From Aspidapion aeneum (Eukaryota > Arthropoda > Insecta > Coleoptera > Brentidae), in assembly GCA_963576565.1 (NCBI GenBank), contig OY755039.1, positions 134,581,369 through 134,645,368 on the forward strand: a stretch of DNA of 64,000 bases, in the 5' to 3' direction. Below the pieces are notes generated by a model that saw only the letters and a list, made by a program, of their open reading frames with translations, had not been told where the DNA came from and did not search any database. Of the stretch, positions 30,682 to 41,112 are shown one piece after another. Made by a program: the position numbers and the translations under genes. Each line of letters starts with the position of its first letter. The stretch's first letter is position 1.

Positions 30682-31644
30682 TCATAATGGCTTATAAAAC
30701 ACTGAATGGTATTCCGATGGATTACTGGTGGAAAAGAGGTTACCTTGTTGCGGGTTGGTGGAACTTACGTTTCCATGGATTGTCCATCCAAGAAGGGTCT
30801 TGCTTAGGGCAGGGCCATTCCATGGTCCAGTTACTATTTTTCTATTGACGATCAATGACCAATTGTCCTGATTAAAAATCCATTTTATATTTTTTAAAGA
30901 GCAAATGTCCACAATTTCAGTTTGATTCCATTCAGAAATTGCATTTTTAAGCTCCTTGTTAGCACCTACGAAATTTTTACCATTATCACTGTATAGTTCC
31001 TCTGGAGGCCCTCTTCTACAAATAAATTGTCGGAGTACATGTATGAAGCAACTTGTAGATAAATCTTGAGCTATTTCGAGGTGAACTGCTCTTGTCACCA
31101 TACAAGTAAACAATACTCCATATCTTTTTTCTGTTGATCTCTTTACTGCCACCTGGATAGGCTCAAAATAATCGACTCCTGTTTTTATAAATGGTCTTAT
31201 TGTTGGTTCTAACCTACAAAGTGGTAGTTGTCCCATTATTGGAGGTTTCGGAATACTGTTTTTATTTTTGCATTTCTGGCAGTATTTAAAAGCTTGTCTT
31301 ACATGCAGAATCCAAAATTTTTCTCGCAACTTACAAATCACTGTCTCATGTTCTTGGTGAAAGCAGGAATTATGATATCCTTTGATAAGTAGTGATGTTA
31401 TAGGATGTTTCGGATCTAAAATTATTGGTTTTTTAAAACATTCGTCTCTATCTTCTAAAAGATTTAGTCTACCGCTGATTCTTAATATTCCATCTTTGTC
31501 TAGAACTGGAGAATGTTTTAAAAGTCTACTGCTTTTCTGGACTGTCTTATTTTCTTTAAAAGTATCTATTTCTTCCTGAAAATTGTCTGCTTGTGCCTTT
31601 CTGCAAATTAATATATCTGCTTCTTCCATTTCTTCAACTGTCAA
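30682..31644 (-). pseudogene. Chimeric ORF: BEL integrase fused to protease tail at the duplication joint
   Basis: 320 codons open. Residues 1-256 equal the integrase copy A start, including the zinc-binding part and two of three DDE residues. At IKWIFN the frame crosses the duplication joint (30870) and continues in frame into QDNWSLIVNRKIV...GWTIHGNV, the BEL region between protease and RT. The third catalytic residue (the Glu of VWERQIK) is therefore lost. The ORF is a by-product of the duplication, not a natural gene. Confidence 0.85.
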
Positions 31645-31647
31645 AGG

Positions 31648-32294
31648 TCCTTTTCTTTTGTCAACTTTTAATTTATTTTTTTGAATATTTCTAATAAAAC
31701 GTAGATACTACGCAGTTGATCTTTTGAAACGATACCAGAAAGAAAAGTTCTGTGGGTTAGGAATTTCTAAACTTTGATGCTGTGACATAACAAAAATACT
31801 TTCACTTTTAAACTTTAATTCGTCAAGTTCTTGAACTTCTTGTTTAGATGTTTTTTCTTGAGGCCAATCTGATATTTTTTGATACAAAAATTTAGGACCA
31901 TAAAGCCAAATGCTGTCTTCTGAAAAGTCTAATTCTTTTCTTTTTGTTGCAAGATCTCCTGGTTTTTCCTTAGAAGGAACGTACCTCCATTAAGTTGTGT
32001 TTGTCAGATCTTAAATTACTCCAAGTCTCTGTGCAACGAAAACTTCGAAACGTCCTACTTCAGATCTGATCCATTATAAAACGGTTTTTGAATCTGTCCA
32101 GTTTGAAATATTTAAAGATATTGTGTTTGTTAAATGACTTCCAAGTCTAGCACCCATTAAAGCACCTTGCAGTTCTGCTCTTGGAATCGAAATAGGTTTA
32201 AGAGGAGTTACTCTAGCTTTAGAACTCTTAAGTACGCCACTGTGGCATATGATTTGTCTGAGGAATCAGTGAAAATATGCAATTTTTTATCACT
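31648..32294 (-). pseudogene. pol: BEL/Pao RNase H region, copy B
   Basis: Identical to the RNase H remnant in unit 1, shifted by 5058. Confidence 0.6.
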
Positions 32295-32305
32295 TAGCCA
32301 ACACC

Positions 32306-34498
32306 ATGCACAAATCAGACTGGGACAAAATCGATGCTATTTCCTACAGATCCATGGAAAACGAACACCACAGAAGTACGGAGAGGCAGAAAACCAAATA
32401 CCAGAGACTAACTGACGACAACAATAAACGGGATAACCAGCAGCCCATCCTTGATTCTACAAAAACTGTCATCAACCTATCGGACCGCCCGCTTTCTCAA
32501 AATGAAGTCTCAGTACTCTCTAAGGGGGGGAACTTTGCTGTTGCACCTAGGGAGGTTCCCAAGGAGGAAATAATTGCCAACTTAGAATCTGCTATTAGAA
32601 AGTTGCCCGAAGATCAGGCAGATGAAATACGCACGGAGTGTTCACAGATTTTGCGAAAAGCCAAACCACCGAAACGCAACATTACAAGGATGGAAGAAAA
32701 AGCCATTAAGGATCTCAACAAGGACGAAAACATTCTGATACTGCCTGCCGACAAAGGAAACGCCACTGTAGTATTGAACAGGGATGACTACAATAGAAAG
32801 ATGGTCGATCTTTTAGAACCCTCAACATACAAGAAGCTAAAAAGAGATCCTACACAACCCGCAATTAAAAAAGTGAATCATTTAATTAAGATTTCTTCAT
32901 TGGAGGACCCAGTCAAGAAGATGCTATGCCAAAGTGAAGCCCTGACTCCGAGATTGTATGGACTACCGAAAATCCACAAAAACGATGTGCCTCTTCGTCC
33001 CATTGTCAGTACTATAGGCTCACCAACATACAAACTTGCGAAACATCTTGCTTCCCTCTTGCAACCCCACATCGGACTAACGGATTCGTATGTAAGAGAC
33101 TCCACCCACTTCATTGAGAAGATCAAAAACATCGTCATGGACGAGAAAGACATCTTAGTTAGCTTTGATGTTGTGTCTTTGTTCACGAAGGTACCTTTGG
33201 CCGAGGCAATGAGGGAAGTGGAACACATATTTCCAAAGGACATCACCGACCTATTTAAAATCTGCCTAACGACATCATATTTCACCTTCAATGAACAAAT
33301 TTATGAACAGATCGATGGAGTATCAATGGGTAGCCCTTTATCGCCAGTGATTGCGAACTTTTTCATGGAGAAACTGGAAGAGAAGGCGTGGAATAATGCC
33401 CCTCATAAACCCAAAGTCTGGTTCCGATATGTAGATGACACTTTTGTCGTTTGGCCTTATGGGAGAGACAGCCTTAATGAATTTCTCAACCACATTAACA
33501 GCATACACCCCAGTATACAATTTACAATGGAAACAGAGAACAACAGAGAATTAGCATTCCTTGACGTACTAGTAACGAGGAAAGAGGGACGACTAGGACA
33601 TACCGTATACAGAAAACCTACTCACACAGACCGCTACCTAAACAACACATCTAACCACCACCCGTGCCAACGAAAAGGGGTAATAAGAACATTGGTAGAG
33701 AGGGCGAAAAGAATCTGCGAACCAGAACATCTAGACAAAGAATTAAACCATCTTAAAAACGCCCTCGTAGCAAATGGATACACTCAAAGCGACATAGATA
33801 AATGTATACGACCAAAGCCGAGCACTAGAAGTAACAGTAGCGGTGGACTGAGCAGCCGCGAAGTTATTTCAAGAGCCTTTCTGCCCTACATCCCTAGAGT
33901 GACGGATAGGATCGGACGTATTCTGGGAAAACACAACATAAAAACGATCTTCAAGCCATCTAAGAAGATCGAGAACCACCTCAGATCTGCGAAGGATATA
34001 AGGAACCCACTAAGTTCTTCGGGGGTATACCGCATTCCCTGTACCTGTGGAAGTGTCTACATCGGAACAACCAAACGGTCCGTAAACACAAGAATCAAAG
34101 AACACAAAGCCAACTGTCGACTCGGACATACGGAAAAATCCGCAGTTGCAGACCACACACTAAACAATGAAGACCACCGAATAAAATTCGAAGACACACA
34201 AGTTCTCTGCGCCTCCTCTTCATACTATCCAAGACTCTATAGAGAAGCAATCGAAATTCATAAACACCAGCAGAACTTCAACAGATCTGAAGAAACTCTT
34301 AAAATTAACAGAACATGGGTACCGGTTCTTAAAAACACTAAACGGCTCGCTTATAGCAACAAAACTCAATCTGGGGAAAGTGACCAATCACCGACCAGCT
34401 CTGATATACGCCCCGCCCATCATAGCGTATATAACCTGCGCCCGCGACAGACTAACCACCAGTCTTCGAGAAGCCGACAAACAGTCAACATCTCCTGA
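32306..34498 (+). CDS. Penelope-like RT with GIY-YIG endonuclease, copy B
   Basis: 730 codons, identical in translation to the copy starting at 27248, with the same RT motifs (RYVDDTF) and GIY-YIG domain. Both copies are intact, so the locus has two potential sources of the protein unless the duplication is an assembly artefact. Confidence 0.9.
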   Translation: MHKSDWDKIDAISYRSMENEHHRSTERQKTKYQRLTDDNNKRDNQQPILDSTKTVINLSDRPLSQNEVSVLSKGGNFAVAPREVPKEEIIANLESAIRKLPEDQADEIRTECSQILRKAKPPKRNITRMEEKAIKDLNKDENILILPADKGNATVVLNRDDYNRKMVDLLEPSTYKKLKRDPTQPAIKKVNHLIKISSLEDPVKKMLCQSEALTPRLYGLPKIHKNDVPLRPIVSTIGSPTYKLAKHLASLLQPHIGLTDSYVRDSTHFIEKIKNIVMDEKDILVSFDVVSLFTKVPLAEAMREVEHIFPKDITDLFKICLTTSYFTFNEQIYEQIDGVSMGSPLSPVIANFFMEKLEEKAWNNAPHKPKVWFRYVDDTFVVWPYGRDSLNEFLNHINSIHPSIQFTMETENNRELAFLDVLVTRKEGRLGHTVYRKPTHTDRYLNNTSNHHPCQRKGVIRTLVERAKRICEPEHLDKELNHLKNALVANGYTQSDIDKCIRPKPSTRSNSSGGLSSREVISRAFLPYIPRVTDRIGRILGKHNIKTIFKPSKKIENHLRSAKDIRNPLSSSGVYRIPCTCGSVYIGTTKRSVNTRIKEHKANCRLGHTEKSAVADHTLNNEDHRIKFEDTQVLCASSSYYPRLYREAIEIHKHQQNFNRSEETLKINRTWVPVLKNTKRLAYSNKTQSGESDQSPTSSDIRPAHHSVYNLRPRQTNHQSSRSRQTVNIS

Positions 34499-34525
34499 AG
34501 ATGCCATCCACTCGAGATGGCGAAA
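34495..34525 (+). ncRNA. Hammerhead-ribozyme-like core, copy B
   Basis: Same motif as at 29437-29467, in the second duplication unit. Confidence 0.4.
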
Positions 34526-34619
34526 CGTCGAGAACGAATTTCCAAAGACGACGGCCGAACAGCCCGAAAGCACACCCACCATTGGACGATGGCCGCGAAA
34601 GCCTTTCACAATTTGTAAT

Positions 34620-36036
34620 GCTCATTACTATTTTTAAAACATCTCGTTTTGTCGGTCTTTCTATATTTTCTATTAAACCCTTCCTGATTTTATGAAATTT
34701 CGTGTTGAACAAAAATACGGTATCTCCGTGGTTCCACCAAACACATAAAATTCTTTCAGTTTTTCCTTCCTTACTGTTTTTGTCAATACTTTTAACAGAT
34801 TCTGCTTTCAGGTCATCCTCTACATATAAAGATTTTTCTGCGAGTTGAAAATCCAATTTGGGTAGTAAAACCACCTTTTTTGTGAATTTTTATTATATCA
34901 TCAATAGGCTTTATACCTTCTTCCTCTGTGTCTGCATTTCCTAAAAAATCGTCCATGTAGGTTAGGTTAAGAATGGCATTGACAGCTTCGAGGTACTCTT
35001 TAACAAATTCTTTGCCATTTCGATTTTTTGCTTCTTGAGTCATGGTCCACAGGTTGATCCAAAGAATACTACTGTAATTTCGTATACTTGTGGTGGCTTC
35101 AAACGCTCCATTCCCCGCCACAGTATTCTTTGGGCACATCGATCTTCCTCTCGTACAAGGACTCTTAAAAACCTTTCTTGGATATCACCTGTAAAAGCAA
35201 ACTTTTTTAATCTGAAATTAAGCAAAATGTCGTAAAGAGAATTATATAAATCAGGACCAATTAAAAGACAATCGTTGAGTCTTACCCCATTCGAAGCGCT
35301 AGCTGCGTCAAAAACAATTCTAAGCTTGCCTGGTTTATTGGGATTTGTCACACCGAAATGACACAAATACCACGTTTTTGAAGTTGCTTCTTTTGATTCT
35401 GCTTCGTCAATTTTAATTATATAACCTTTCTTTTCCATGTCATTCATTTTCTCGTAATAAAGTCTTCCAAATTCAGGATTTCTGTCAATTTTTCTTTCTA
35501 TTGCTTTAAGTCGATTGAATGCATGATCATAGCTCTCAGGTAACACAATGTTTTCATCTTTCCACAGTAAACCTATTTCGAAACGGTCACCAACTCGTTT
35601 CATTGTGTCATCTAAAATTTTTTGAGCTCTGGCATCTTCTTTTGACATGGATCGAGAAATTTTGTCCAAGCCAAAATTGTGAAGTTTCCATTGCTCTTTG
35701 ACTAAATCATGCAACATGTCAAGATCATCCTTTTGGGTTTCATAATGGCTTATAAAACACTGAATGGTATTCCGATGGATTACTGGTGGAAAAGAGGTTA
35801 CCTTGTTGCGGGTTGGTGGAACTTACGTTTCCATGGATTGTCCATCCAAGAAGGGTCTTGCTTAGGGCAGGGCCATTCCATGGTCCAGTTACTATTTTTC
35901 TATTGACGATCAATGACCAATTGTCCTGACTTATTAACAGTTTAGGTTTACAATTAAACATTGATTTTATAAAATAATTGGACACATAAGGATATTTTAA
36001 ACTAGTTTCCATCATATTTACCGTTTGACAAGGCAA
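34620..36036 (-). pseudogene. pol: BEL/Pao protease tail and reverse transcriptase, copy B
   Basis: The frame 36036-35740 (TVNMMETSLKYPYV, then LISQDNWSLIVNR) is the segment between protease and RT. The RT frames 35717-35040 and 35139-34813 follow with the same YMDD and frame break as copy A. Confidence 0.75.
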
Positions 36037-36124
36037 ATATAATCCTCTTATCGTTCTGATATGACGTAATTTAAATGTTTTGTTACTTTCTACAGCACTA
36101 ACATCACAGCTAACAATTCACGAG

Positions 36125-36499
36125 TCACTTTGTCTTAACTTGATTATTCATCCACTGAATTGAGATATTGACCTGTGAACCTTCAAGTTCTAGAGTGTTA
36201 GCCAAATCCTCATGTATTAAAGTCACAGTTGATACATCATCTAAAAGTGCATGTGTTTTTACAAATGTTTTACCTTTTTTTAAAACTATAGGTAAAATTT
36301 TTAATAAAACACGACAATCAGTTTTTACATGGCAATTTATTTCCGCTGTTTCATGTTTTTCTTGTTTGCTAATCCCAGTTTCATTATGGAAAAGTGGGTG
36401 GTGTGATTTCGGACAATTATTTGTTCCACACTTTTTAACTTTTTCGATGTAATAAAACATTGGACATAAACTTAAGGAGTGTATGAACCCTTTGAACAT
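36125..36499 (-). pseudogene. pol: BEL/Pao zinc knuckle and aspartic protease start
   Basis: 124 codons. A C..C....H...H-type knuckle (CGTNNCPKSHHPLFH) is followed after about 35 residues by a protease active-site block HALLDDVSTVTLIHEDLA, where the usual DxGS reads DDVS, so the catalytic Gly is replaced by Val. The next piece continues after a frame break at about 36120. Confidence 0.7.
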
Positions 36500-36811
36500 T
36501 TTTTAGTCACCTTATTATTTTGGTTGTCATTGTTGTTAGAAGTACACTGTGTAGTCATTGATTTCTATAACCTACGGGTAGACCCGGCATGGGCCTAAAT
36601 TGCCATTATATCAAGCTTTTATCGCAATTGACCAAGTACAAGTAAGAATTTAATGAGCAAGATAGGGATGAAAATAGAATTTCGGTTTGGTGAGTCCGGA
36701 CACATGCAACATCGCAAAAATATTCTATTTGCTTGTCTTGCATAAAAAAGGGCAGTGGCGGCTCAAAATAAAAATTTTGAATTCCACTAGAATTTTTTTA
36801 TCGAATTTGGC

Positions 36812-37376
36812 TGAACCTAACCAAAACAAATTAAACCTAGCCGAACCTAACCAAACATAATCAAACTGAACCAAACCTACCCGAACCAAACCGAACCGAA
36901 CCGAGTCGAACCAACCAAACCAAACCGAACCGTTAGATTCGGTTTGGTTCGGTTCGATTTGGTTAAACTAAACCGAACCTAACCGAATATAGCTAAACCT
37001 AACCTAAACAATCCTAGAACCTAACCGAACATAATCAAACTGAACCAACCTAACCCACCTAACCTAACCTAACCCAACCTAACCTAACCCAACCTAACCC
37101 AGCCTAACCCAACCTAACCAACCTAACCCAACCTAACTCAACCTAACCCAACCTAACCCAACCTAACCCAACCTAACTTAACCTAACCTAACCCAACCTA
37201 ACCCAACCTAACCCAACCTAACCCAGCCTAACCCAACCTAACCCAACCTAACCCAACCTAACCCAACCTCACCCAACCTAACCCAACCTAACCCAACCTA
37301 ACCCAACCTAACCCAACTTAACCCAACCTAACTCAACCTAACCTAACCTAACCCAACCTAACCAAACCTAACCTAC
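36812..37376. repeat. CCTAA/CCCAA array, telomere-like
   Basis: From about 37035 to 37375 the sequence is a nearly regular 10-base unit AACCTAACCC, i.e. alternating CCTAA and CCCAA. CCTAA is the complement of the arthropod telomere unit TTAGG. From 36812 to 37030 it degenerates into CCGAA/CCAAA/CCTAA mixtures, with an inverted stretch (GGTTTGGTTCGG) at about 36942. Confidence 0.85.
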
Positions 37377-38839
37377 CTTGTTGTTAATAAATATAGTAAA
37401 AGTTGTTAGGTTTATGTCCAGGGGGTAACTATTGTCCATAATCGTCGGAAATCGAGTTAGGATTAGTGTATGCGACCATAAACATTGAGTGGCGCGTGAG
37501 TGTTTGGTCTTCAAATTTTTTTAGGGAAATTTTTAAAATCTTTTTTTCCGCACTCTGGGCACCCTAATAAACCGTAATCTGGTCACCCTAATCCATCGCA
37601 ATCAAAGAAAATCGGTAATCGAAGTGTCACAAATTTTTTGTTGGTTTCTATTCTACTTTTATATTATGTAGGACAAAATTATTAATTAAACTAAGTGACC
37701 TTATTAAGACAGCATGATGGTCAAATGACATTAGAAGGACATACACATATGATACCGGCCTGTAGACCGGTCGCGGTGGTCATAAAATAATAAATATATA
37801 CTTTCGCGATGAAAGACCAAAATTTAACTTAAAATTACTGTAAAGTCCGCAAAAAACATTAAATTTATCGAAATTTATAAAAACATTGATCAGTGTGTGT
37901 AACAATTCATCAAGATGTATGAAACTCGACCGTGACATGTCAAAAAATTGGTTCGAAAAAACAAAAACTGGATAAAAATCGGTATGTAAGCATTTAAAAA
38001 AAAATCATTTTTAAGAAAATCAAATACTTTTTGTTAATTTTCATGCAATGCAAAAAAAAGTGCGGGGAAGTGACACTTTCTGAATCAAAACGTGTGAGGG
38101 TAAAATCGCACGGTCGCAGAAAAAACTATCTATCGTGACGCTACTGAACTTTCTCATGTTTTAGCAAAAACTATCAGTCAAGACGACTTACCCATGAAAT
38201 GTTGTTTTTTATAGATTTTTTTTCTTCTTTTGCACAAAAAACAATTTCGGACCATGTTTGAACTCAAATAGTTACTTCTAAACTTGTTTTAAAACGTTTT
38301 AAGATTTCTTTTTGTAATATTCTCGCACAAAATTCAAAAAAATTCATTTCCGTACTTAGACAACATTGTCTATCAGTTTTCCCTGTATAAACCAACTAGT
38401 AGGTAGAATCACTCAAAATACGGCAGGTGGATTAAAGGTAGCCAGCTGCTTTTCTGTCGCACTTATGCCGTCAGTGTGAAAGAGATAAAAGTACCCATAT
38501 ATTATCTAGGGTATTATTAGCAGGCAAAATCACCCTATCTTTGTCCGTTTCACATGTTCAATAATGTCTATCTCTGTTTTTATTGTAAAAGAAATACCCG
38601 CCCATGGGAACCAAATTGGATAGGGTCAATAAAAAATGCCTTGTCTTTCCGTCTCTAACGCCCTTTTAGGGCGTTATACAACTCAATGTGTGTAGTCAAC
38701 ATTACATCTTTTTGGTTATGACTTTTAGATTTCGACTTGTGGTTGTCAAATTTAAAATTTTGAGTGATAACCTGACAAATATTATTTGATTTTTTGTCTA
38801 CTGGTCTAACCACTTAACAAATTTCAAAGGTTTTGGCAG
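37377..38839. other. Unassigned spacer between the telomere-like array and BEL gag
   Basis: No supportable gene or repeat. Its presence between BEL gag and protease implies an insertion or a rearrangement. Confidence 0.35.
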
Positions 38840-39235
38840 GGCTATCAAAGTTGGTTTCTGCATGGTTTTGCCGGAAATACTTCTACCCAAGAAATCTGTA
38901 AATTCTGAGGTAATTTTTGTAAAATTTCTTTGAGTAAAATTGAATTATTTAAATACTCTTGTTGATCAAGATTTTCCAGAGTTCCAACAGCATTTCATTT
39001 CATTTCAGAAAAATTTACAAATTGTTCAAATTGATTTTGTTTTAGTTCAGGTAAACTTTTAATTTGCTCCAAAATGTTTGAAACAATTATCGCAGAAGGA
39101 CCAAATCGATTTTCTAAAGTTTTTGTTAATTTTATCTACATTCTGAGGCAAAACCAATAGACTTTTAACAATTTTCCGTGCATGATCTTGCAGAGCTCTT
39201 TGTAACCTCGATAAGTTTTCTGCCTGAGTCACGGT
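38840..39235 (-). pseudogene. gag: BEL/Pao Gag remnant
   Basis: The minus strand reads NLSRLQRALQDHARKIVKSLL and then LPQNVDKINK before a frame break. The LxRLQxALxxxA block followed by a Leu-rich helix is typical of BEL/Pao Gag. Further conserved-looking pieces follow to about 38870 in other frames. It is a short, broken piece. Confidence 0.55.
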
Positions 39236-39705
39236 TCGGTTCGATTCGGTTCGGTTTTATAATCGATACCCCTAAACATCAACTTAACACTAAAAAATGA
39301 ACTTTAAAAAACATAAATTTTATTTCGTAAAAAAGTGATATAAACAAAAGAAACCTATTTAATCATTTTTATCAACTAGAGATAACAAATATTGTTAAAA
39401 ATAATAATATATTTAGATGATAACAAAAATATATGTATAAATAAACACGAAACAAACACGACCGGAGAACCACAACAAAAATGACGCACCACCGATCCAC
39501 ATATGTCAAAATTGTCAATTTCATGCCCCATTCCAAGCTAAAAAGCATCCTTGTTGGTTTCCTGAAACTTACTTAAGTAGGACACTATGTAAGTTACCTC
39601 CACTTAAGTGTTAGATTAAGATAAGCTTTAACTTAGCTTAGTTTTATATCCAAGTGCCATTTGAGAGTGTCCCCTGAAGTCAATTGTTAATCGGTCGGCT
39701 GCGAG

Positions 39706-40008
39706 TTGGCCTTGCGGCGAGTTGGGTCGACATCAAATCGGCGGCGGCAAATTGTCCTCAGACGAGCTTATGGCATCAACTCGATCAAAAAAATTGACGT
39801 CAAGATGCTCGGGTTAGCTATTCAAAAAGCATATTATCAATTAAAAAATGTAAGTCCCCAAATTAAAAGCAAAAAGTATCCCTTTGCAGGCCTTGGCAGA
39901 GTAGGAAGAAAACAAAAGGCAAGAGTGCAGGTTGATTATAAACGAGGCGAAAAAGTAATAATAAGTACGCTGGCGCGTCCTTCATTAAGAGATAATATTT
40001 CCCTTTAA
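39706..40008 (+). CDS. Unrecognised basic ORF with adjacent polyadenylation signal
   Basis: A 100-codon frame from a TTG at 39706 (the first ATG is at 39802) to TAA, with AATAAA overlapping the end. It is Arg/Lys-rich, beginning ALRRVGSTSNRRRQ, with KKYPFAGLGRVGRKQKARV and KRGEKVIISTLARPSL later, suggesting a nucleic-acid-binding fragment. The G+C content of the first 100 bases is clearly above the surroundings. It may be a 3' exon or the end of a retroelement ORF whose upstream part is missing. I do not recognise the family. Confidence 0.3.
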   Translation: MALRRVGSTSNRRRQIVLRRAYGINSIKKIDVKMLGLAIQKAYYQLKNVSPQIKSKKYPFAGLGRVGRKQKARVQVDYKRGEKVIISTLARPSLRDNISL

Positions 40009-40014
40009 ATAAAC

Positions 40015-41112
40015 TTTGTTAAAATTAAAAAGAAGCTTTGCTCGGTCTCTGGGAAAATAATAATTAAAACACCCGAAATCTCATTTATTCGCATTACAAA
40101 GGAAAATTTTTAATGCGGTGCAAGCTGATCCGTTGTTGTATTAAGTTAAGCGGCAAGCGGGTAGAGTCAGATATCTTAACAAGATTTTTTTAAATTTTAT
40201 GCACAGAAAAAAAAAAAATATTGGCCACCAAAAATGTTTTCCTTTCTTCTGAGCACTACTAATATTTCAAATTTTCACTTCTTTATATCTTGTAACGAGT
40301 CGGGCAAGACACTTACTTTATTTTTTGTTGGATTTTTATTTATATTTTACTTAAAAAGTTTTTTCAGAAAAAATGTCAAACAATTTAATTTAAACAGTCA
40401 AATTCTAAATTAAATTTTTTGGGGGGTATTTTTTTTTCAACAAAACTCTAACAGAGGGAGTTAGGCTTTAATCAAAGTTGAAATTTAAAGCACATATAAT
40501 TTTACATTTAACCCTGTCTTTAGAGTTTTCGAGTTACTTGAAGTTAAGCTTAAAAGATTGCCTTTGAGAATGGAAAACAATGTATAATAATGCATTAATT
40601 TATATGTGTAATTTTGAGAGCCAGACGTCCAAACAGAATTTTTCTAAAGAAGACCCCCTCCTAATAGTGTACTCTTTTCCTAAGCCCTCTAAATTTTAAA
40701 ATTTCACTTTTTCATATCTTGTAAACAAAGCGGGTTTGCTGATTCACATTTTTCTTAAGAAATTTTTTATGGGTGTGTCAAAAAATTACATTTAACTATC
40801 AAATTTTAAATTCAATTTTTTTTTTTAAATTGCGGTTTTTAATAAGTCTGAGCTCTGAAGTTTGCCATTACATGTAAATAAACTGAGTCGCAGGCGAAAA
40901 TTTTTGGAAAATAAAGTAATTTTTGAGTATACAATGTTTTATTAATTTTAAGTGTAAAATTTTGTGAAAAAAAAAATAATTTATGCATTGGTTATTTATT
41001 AACTTGAACAAAGAATATAAGCTTTATATCCAGTATGCGGGATGCCGTTTTATATAGATTTTTATAAACAAATGAAAATTGAGAAATTTTAATTTTTTTC
41101 ATGACTGTCTTA
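40015..41112. other. AT-rich spacer
   Basis: No coding or repeat structure seen beyond homopolymer runs. Confidence 0.4.

Larger units (their letters stand above)
25812..30869. repeat. 5058-bp tandem duplication, unit 1
   Basis: The sequence 25812-30869 recurs at 30870-35927 with a constant offset of 5058. All frames within it translate identically, and I saw no base difference in the stretches compared. Unit boundaries fall inside integrase on the left and inside the protease-RT region on the right. The bases GA are shared at the joint. Confidence 0.9.
32295..34619 (+). mobile_element. Penelope-like element, copy B
   Basis: Same as the element in unit 1. Because the insertion point and flanks are identical, it arose by duplication of the locus, not by a second insertion. 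Confidence 0.75.
30870..35927. repeat. 5058-bp tandem duplication, unit 2
   Basis: Direct continuation of unit 1. After 35929 the sequence leaves the repeat and continues into upstream BEL protease sequence, so this unit retains the original right context, and unit 1 the original left context. Confidence 0.9.
25295..39240 (-). mobile_element. Decayed BEL/Pao LTR retrotransposon, interrupted and partly duplicated
   Basis: Read on the minus strand, the order is gag remnant (39235-38840), zinc-knuckle/protease (36499-36125 and 36036-35740), RT (35717-34813), Penelope insertion, RNase H, integrase, then the same RT-to-integrase block again, and the integrase C-terminus (to about 25300). The frames are broken in several places. 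No LTRs were recognised. The array at 36.8-37.4 kb and unassigned sequence separate gag from protease. BEL/Pao identity rests on the integrase style and the protease-RT spacing. Confidence 0.8.

Noticed and set aside
37035..37375. CRISPR-like array
   Set aside because: Short 10-base units with no spacers in eukaryotic repeat DNA.
36812..37376. True chromosome end
   Set aside because: Unique sequence and transposons continue on both sides, and the array is half TTGGG, so it is interstitial.
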